Source: Streptomyces sp. PKU-EA00015 (lineage in GTDB: Bacteria; Actinomycetota; Actinomycetes; Streptomycetales; Streptomycetaceae). Taken from it: a DNA stretch of 64,000 bases. Under the pieces are notes generated by a model. That model ran no database searches and was not told the origin of the DNA. It saw only the letters and a program-made list of their open reading frames with translations. The DNA lies in the NCBI RefSeq assembly GCF_013387495.1, contig NZ_JABZEE010000055.1, positions 1 through 64,000 on the forward strand. Reading direction: 5' to 3'. Shown in pieces: positions 57,111 to 64,000 of this stretch. Within the stretch, counting starts at the first letter, position 1. Every line of letters starts with the position of its first letter. The translations under genes and the position numbers were made by a program.

Positions 57111-58622
57111 TCACGACGCCGCGCCGGGGAATCCCACGGGCCAGGTGTGCACCGGCTCCCCTTCGCGCATCAGCTCGCAGTAGCGCCGGGTGGTCGCCGC
57201 GAGCGCCGCGTCCCGTTCGAGACCGGCCTCCAGTGCCCGGTGGAAGGTGTCCGCCTGCCAGGAGGCGCCGTTCGTGCGCCGCCTGCACCGCTCCTCGATG
57301 ATGCCGAGGTACCGGTCGCGGTCGGCGGGCTCGATGTTCCACGCGTCGAGACCGGCCGCTGCGAGCGGGAGCAGTTCGTCGCGCACGAGCTTGGCGACGG
57401 GGACGCGGGTGACGCCGCCGCCGCGGCCGGGGCGCGGCCACAGCAGTTCGGCGTCGATGCCGTGACGGCAGGCGGCCTCGAAGTTCTCGTGGGCGGCGGC
57501 GAAGGGCAGCCGGGTCCACACCGGCCGCGTCTCCTCGGCCAGCGCCCGCACCAGTCCGTAGTAGAAGGCCGCGTTCGCGACGACGTCGGCGACCGTGGGG
57601 CCGGCGGGCAGGACGCGGTTCTCCACCCGCAGATGCGGCACGCCGTCGACGACGGCGTACACCGGCCTGTTCCACCGGTACACGGTGCCGTTGTGCAGGA
57701 CGAGCTCCTTCAGCCGGGGCACCCCGCCGTCGTCGAGCACCCGCAGGGGGTCCTCCTCGTCGCAGATCGGCAGCAACGCGGGGAAATAGCGCAGGTTCTC
57801 CTCGAAGAGGTCGTACGCGGAGTTCACCCAGCGCTCGCCGAACCAGGTGCGCGGCCGCACTCCCTGCGCCTGGAGCTCGGGCGGGCGGGTGTCGGTGGCC
57901 TGCTGGAACAGCGGCGGGCGCGACTCGCGCCACAACTCCCTGCCGAACAGGAAGGGCGAGTTGGCGCCGACGGCGACCTGGACGGCCGCCACCGCCTGCG
58001 CCGCGTTCCACACGTCGGCGAACCGGGCGGGTGTCACCTGCAGGTGCAGCTGGACCGACGTGCAGGCCGATTCCGGGGCTATCGACGACGAGGTGCAGGT
58101 CAGCCTCTCGACGCCCTCGATGTCGAGTGTGAACTCCTCGCCGCGCGCGGCCACGATCTGATCGTTGAGCAGCATGTAGCGGTCGACGTCGGAGAGATTG
58201 GAGGAGACGAGGTCGTGCTGCCGCAGGGTGGGCAGAATTCCGATCATCACGAGCCCGGAGCCCACTTCGGCGGCCCTGCGGTCGGCATATCCCAGACCGG
58301 TCCGCAACTCCTCCGCCAATTGATCGAAAACGTGCCCGTCCAGCCGGTGCGGAACGATGTTTACTTCCAGGTTGAACATTCCCAGTTCGGTCTGGAAATC
58401 AGGACTCGCGATGCGGGAGAGTACTTCCGCATTCATCATCCTCGGCGTCCCGTCCGCATCCGCGAGATTCAGCTCTATCTCCAGCCCCATGAGATTCCTG
58501 GGCCGGTCGAACCTCTTCTCCGCCAGCAGCCGCCCCAGTCCTGCCAGGCACTGCTGAAGCTTGCGCCGGTACCGTTGACGATCGGACAGGTCGAACCCGC
58601 CTGCCACGACCTTCTCCCCCAT
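57111..58622 (-). CDS. glutamate-cysteine ligase-family (GCS2) protein
   Basis: A 503-residue enzyme of the GCS2/YbdK carboxylate-amine ligase superfamily. MGLEIELNLADADG (about 45-58) is the family's ATP- and metal-binding entry motif, and CTSVQLHLQV (about 203-212) the central strand. Members ligate glutamate to cysteine or other amines with ATP. Streptomyces make mycothiol and ergothioneine, and the ergothioneine enzyme EgtA is one relative; without egtBCD nearby the assignment stays open. The ATG at 58622 (MGEKVVAGG) is chosen; residues further upstream in frame lie in the long intergenic region. Confidence 0.85.
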   Translation of the reverse strand: MGEKVVAGGFDLSDRQRYRRKLQQCLAGLGRLLAEKRFDRPRNLMGLEIELNLADADGTPRMMNAEVLSRIASPDFQTELGMFNLEVNIVPHRLDGHVFDQLAEELRTGLGYADRRAAEVGSGLVMIGILPTLRQHDLVSSNLSDVDRYMLLNDQIVAARGEEFTLDIEGVERLTCTSSSIAPESACTSVQLHLQVTPARFADVWNAAQAVAAVQVAVGANSPFLFGRELWRESRPPLFQQATDTRPPELQAQGVRPRTWFGERWVNSAYDLFEENLRYFPALLPICDEEDPLRVLDDGGVPRLKELVLHNGTVYRWNRPVYAVVDGVPHLRVENRVLPAGPTVADVVANAAFYYGLVRALAEETRPVWTRLPFAAAHENFEAACRHGIDAELLWPRPGRGGGVTRVPVAKLVRDELLPLAAAGLDAWNIEPADRDRYLGIIEERCRRRTNGASWQADTFHRALEAGLERDAALAATTRRYCELMREGEPVHTWPVGFPGAAS

Positions 58623-59112
58623 CGAAGCGTCCCTCCTCGAGTGGGCAGCCACGCAGCGTGGGCCGCTCGCGTCACGGACGATAATGCCCAGACTCTCTGA
58701 TCCGTAACGCCCGCGCGGCAGGTCCGCTCCCGATAGTCTGGAGTCAGTACGCACGGGGCACATTCGCCAGGCACTTCCCGCCGTGTGATGCGACGGTCAC
58801 TTTCCGGATCCGGCCGGAGCGGAAACGCCGTACGGATTCGGCCTACCACTCCGCGGAAGAAACTGCAGGCCAGGCCCTCACCTCCCCGGAAAACACGCCG
58901 GAAAGCCAGGCTCGGCGGGTCCGGTATTCGCCTTGCGAAAAATCACCACGCAAGCTAGCGGAAACAATCACTGAACACGGGTCGTATAAACTCTGCGGAT
59001 GGGCCGGGATTCGGCGCCAGGTGGTCTTTCCGGCCCCGCGCGGCCCGTACGCCGACAGTGCCGTCTGCATCTCCCCGCATCACCGTGTCTCTTGAGTGAG
59101 AGGCGACCCATC
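58623..59112. other. 490-nt intergenic region, relatively AT-rich
   Basis: No gene is supported on either strand. Compared with its surroundings it is AT-rich, notably 58855-58995 (GAAGAAACTGC, GCGAAAAATCACC, GGAAACAATCACTG, CGTATAAACT). TATAAA at 58985-58990 could be a -10 element for the downstream gene, although no matching -35 is seen at normal spacing. It probably holds promoters for both divergent genes. Confidence 0.4.
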
Positions 59113-59703
59113 ATGCCGCTGCATGTTCCCCCGGCCCCCGTGCCCGCCCTGCGCAGCGTTCTCGCAGCACTCGGTTCCCCCACGGCCGTCCGTGAGGCTC
59201 CGACACCCGCTCTCAGGTCCGTCCAGGGACCTCTGAGCCCCGAACTGCCCCTTCCGGTCCATGTCCTGGACCGTGTCGTCCCGACCGCAGGCGCCCCGTA
59301 CACCCGGCTCGCCGGCTGGCGCTTCCTGATCCGCAACGGCGATCGTGCCGTGGCCGCGGCGGACACGAGACTGACGCCTGACGGCTGGGCCTTCTCCCAC
59401 TTCTTCGAAGGGCCCTATCTCGGTTCCACGGAACGTGCGCTGCGCCAGGCAGAGGCGATGGGAGCACCTTTCCAGCCGCGCCTGCTGTCCGTACCGGAGC
59501 TGTACATGCTCACGCTCTGGCTGCACCGCGACATCGAGGCCGACGCGTCCGCCGGCACTCTTCAGCCGACCGACGTTCTGGTGCCGCTGGCACCGGCCCC
59601 GCCCGGCATCGCGGCTCACCGGCCGCACCAGGTCGCCGATCTGCTGCCCGTGCTGACCCTGCGGCTGACACCGCAGCCCCTGTTCGACTCACCGGCCGCC
59701 TGA
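59113..59703 (+). CDS. hypothetical protein (196 aa)
   Basis: A 196-residue protein I do not recognise. It has a Pro/Ala-rich N-terminus (PLHVPPAPVPALRSVLAALG), a central strand-rich part (RLAGWRFLIRNGDRAVAAAD, WAFSHFFEGPYLG) and a C-terminal segment (LLSVPELYMLTLWLHRDIEA). Coding bias is strong and the reading frame complete. There is no signal peptide, transmembrane helix or catalytic motif. The ATG at 59113 is preferred to an in-frame ATG at 58999, because the intervening residues are Arg/Cys/Pro noise. It ends at a 20-bp perfect terminator, implying a discrete transcription unit. Confidence 0.75.
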   Translation: MPLHVPPAPVPALRSVLAALGSPTAVREAPTPALRSVQGPLSPELPLPVHVLDRVVPTAGAPYTRLAGWRFLIRNGDRAVAAADTRLTPDGWAFSHFFEGPYLGSTERALRQAEAMGAPFQPRLLSVPELYMLTLWLHRDIEADASAGTLQPTDVLVPLAPAPPGIAAHRPHQVADLLPVLTLRLTPQPLFDSPAA

Positions 59704-59712
59704 CCTCGCACC

Positions 59713-59756
59713 CGCCAGTACGCCCCGCGACCGGACGGTCGCGGGGCGTACTGGCG
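59713..59756. terminator. 20-bp perfect hairpin terminator
   Basis: 59713-59732 pairs without mismatch with 59737-59756 around GGAC, 9 nt after the upstream stop codon. It is the longest perfect stem in the window. The rest of 59757-60004 has no gene; it is the leader and promoter region of the DUF5999 gene. Confidence 0.85.
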
Positions 59757-60004
59757 AGCAGCGTATGGCCCGGCCGGACTAGCCCTGCCGGGCCACTTCG
59801 AACCACCCGAAAGGACAGGCCGGTTGCGCTGAACCGCTCGCGCGGGTGATGCGTCATGAATCAGTAGGAAGAGCTGCTGTGAAATCCCTGCGGATCGACG
59901 CCCGTGGGGGAACACTGGGACCGGACCGACACAGACGGGGGGCGGCCATGAACAGCTCATCGAGCCGCAGGACACTCACCACATCGCAGGGAAAGAACCC
60001 ATCC

Positions 60005-60211
60005 ATGTGCCAGCACCAGCCAGCCTGTCCCACGCCCGACTCAGCCGACCGGGAGGCGGCGCGTCTGGTGGCACACCACCCGGAGCAGGGCTGGAGCCTC
60101 CTGTGCAACGGTGTGCTCCTCTTCGAGGACACCGGCGAACTGCTGCCCGACGGGCAGATCATCGCCCCGCACCGGCCGCGTGAGACCGGCCAGGTGATGA
60201 CCGCCGCGTAG
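60005..60211 (+). CDS. DUF5999 family protein
   Basis: A 68-residue protein (MCQHQPACPTPDSADREAAR at the start) with the segment HHPEQGWSLLCNGVLLFEDT and TGELLPDGQIIAPHRP. This is the small actinobacterial DUF5999 family. Cys2, His4, Cys8 and Cys33 could bind a metal, but no function is known. The ATG at 60005 matches the family's usual start; a longer in-frame start at 59949 adds a Ser/Thr/Arg-rich tail. Confidence 0.85.
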   Translation: MCQHQPACPTPDSADREAARLVAHHPEQGWSLLCNGVLLFEDTGELLPDGQIIAPHRPRETGQVMTAA

Positions 60212-60231
60212 AGCGGTCGCCGAGACGACCG

Positions 60232-60264
60232 GGGGCCGGCCGGAGAGTTCTCCGTACCGGCCCC
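60232..60264. terminator. bidirectional terminator between DUF5999 gene and gcvP
   Basis: GGGGCCGG at 60232-60239 pairs with CCGGCCCC at 60257-60264. Inside, CGGAGA (60241-60246) pairs with TCTCCG (60249-60254), giving a two-tier stem between convergent genes. Confidence 0.75.
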
Positions 60265-60290
60265 GACCCATGCGCGCCGCGCGCCGGGCG

Positions 60291-63176
<2,886 letters not shown>

Positions 63177-63238
63177 GTGGGAGGCCTCCTGGTCTTATGC
63201 GACCTACGAGGGGCATCGCGGCGCGGATGCCCGGACGG

Positions 63239-63447
63239 CCTCCCCCTCTGTCATCTCGAACCTGAGAGCTTCACCGGGCGCCATGGAGCGACGCGCCGGC
63301 TTTCACCGTCGGTGAGAGCGGATGCCGTCCGACGCCCGCCCTGCTTTCCAGAGTGACCTCGTCCGTGCGGTACAGGGGCCTGAGAGATTCCGGGGAGGAT
63401 TTGCTCCTTCGGCGCCGCCGGTGGGATCACCGGTGGACTCTCCCGCA
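63239..63447 (-). promoter_or_regulatory. tandem glycine riboswitch upstream of gcvP
   Basis: Two consecutive aptamers read on the minus strand. The first starts at GGGAGAGTCC (63444-63435) and contains GGCGCCGAAGGAGCAAATCC and CTCTCAGGCCCCTGTACCG, then GGACGAGG and CTCTGGAAAGC. The second contains CACCGACGGTGAAAGCCGGC and AGCTCTCAGGTTC, ending about 63241. Both have the glycine-box patterns in order. It ends 63 nt before the gcvP start; glycine binding should switch gcvP on. Confidence 0.9.
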
Positions 63448-63568
63448 CAGGGTCAACAGCCGATTGCCAGGGTACCAGCGCGTTCCTATGAAGAACCTTC
63501 AAGTGGCCGTCACCCGGGATGTGCCCTTTTGTAGTGACAGTGAGCAGTTGCGACCCATTGGAGGGACC

Positions 63569-63949
63569 GTGCAGACCGATATCGATCCGCGCAGCCTGAT
63601 AGGCCGCAAGGCGTTCGACCGCGACGGCCACAAGATCGGCACCGTCGACGAGGTCTACCTGGACGACGCCACGGGCGAGCCCGAGTGGGCCGCCGTACGC
63701 ACGGGACTGTTCAGCCGGGACGCCTTCGTGCCCCTGGAGCCGAGCGAACTCGTCGACAACGCACTCCACGTCCCCTACGAGCGCGCCCTGATCAAGGACG
63801 CACCCGACTTCGGTGTCGGCCGCCATCTCTCCCCCGAGCAGGAGCTTCAGCTCTATCACCACTACGGCCTCGACCTCTCGGCTCCCCCGACGCCTGCCCC
63901 GTCCGCCGGCGACCGCTCCTTCGGCAAGGTCACGGGCCAGGAGGACTGA
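63569..63949 (+). CDS. PRC-barrel domain protein
   Basis: A 126-residue protein. Residues 8-75 are a PRC-barrel (SLIGRKAFDRDGHKIGTVDE, WAAVRTGLFSRDAFVPLEPS), a small beta barrel found in RimM and photosynthetic reaction centres and common as a stress-related protein in Streptomyces. The C-terminal half has HLSPEQELQLYHHYG, a helix typical of these proteins, then a Pro-rich tail. A GTG at 63569 with GGAGGG just upstream is chosen; the upstream frame overlaps the riboswitch. It is divergent from gcvP. Confidence 0.85.
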   Translation: MQTDIDPRSLIGRKAFDRDGHKIGTVDEVYLDDATGEPEWAAVRTGLFSRDAFVPLEPSELVDNALHVPYERALIKDAPDFGVGRHLSPEQELQLYHHYGLDLSAPPTPAPSAGDRSFGKVTGQED

Positions 63950-64000
63950 CGCCGGCCCCTCCCGCCTCAGCCCCCCGCCGGGGCCTCATGTCCCGCATCG

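Noticed and set aside
63950..64000. Start of a further gene at the right edge
   Set aside because: Only 51 bases remain, with a short GC inverted repeat; nothing can be assigned.

Overview
The window is GC-rich, densely coded actinobacterial chromosome, almost certainly Streptomyces. Supporting signs are heavy G/C in third codon positions, many GTG starts, a stress-type third EF-Tu (tuf3), UppP, DUF305/DUF6153, DUF5999 and PadR/TetR/LacI regulators, and no rRNA, tRNA, transposase or CRISPR. From memory (not searched), the gene order tuf3 ... ung - SBP - two SDRs - DUF3037/HipA ... gcvP resembles the same chromosomal arm region of S. coelicolor. On that view the carbohydrate locus at about 28.8-43.2 kb is an accessory insertion between conserved flanks.

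Layout. 0-13 kb: YbaK/XRE/EamA module, hexapeptide acyltransferase, gamma-carbonic anhydrase, DedA, hotdog thioesterase-like protein, a membrane-anchored Pro/Gln-repeat protein, a spermidine-synthase-fold protein, tuf3, TVP38-type membrane protein, uppP, RlmG-type methyltransferase. 13-20 kb: apolipoprotein N-acyltransferase, Gfo/Idh/MocA oxidoreductase, a FAD monooxygenase divergent from its TetR regulator with two clear operators, DinB protein, small lipoprotein, ung. 20-27 kb: orphan peptide-binding lipoprotein, tandem SDR operon with a canonical promoter, DUF3037-HipA pair, DUF6153-DUF305 pair. 26.4-28.4 kb: a phosphatase-fold protein lacking both catalytic histidines, divergent from a cobalamin riboswitch controlling cbtB-cbtA.

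28.8-43.2 kb is the most notable region: a self-contained inulin / difructose-anhydride (DFA) locus. A GH91 inulin fructotransferase makes a cyclic DFA from inulin. A complete ABC sugar importer (binding lipoprotein, MalF- and MalG-like permeases, UgpC/MsmK-like ATPase) would bring it in. A GH172 (DUF2961) enzyme would open the DFA, GH32 would split inulobiose/fructans, and a PfkB kinase would phosphorylate the fructose. Two paralogous LacI regulators sit in the locus, and four AAACGTTT operators lie on its promoters. The locus also shows decay and rearrangement: a second GH172 gene with a ~235-residue internal deletion and a +1 frameshift, a relic of a GH32/CBM66-type fructanase C-terminus, a Tat signal peptide ORF cut off from the GH91 enzyme, and four 77-bp tandem repeats.

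43-64 kb: Rieske lipoprotein, isochorismatase-fold protein without its cysteine, two flavin-fold oxidoreductases, LysR/EamA and MocR/PNPOx divergent pairs, two more EamA exporters, Clp-N protein, SRPBCC protein, PadR/PhzF pair, CPBP protease, a binding-protein/VWA fusion, a glutamate-cysteine ligase-like enzyme, a Streptomyces orphan protein, DUF5999, gcvP under a tandem glycine riboswitch, and a PRC-barrel protein. Strong inverted repeats separate most convergent gene pairs.
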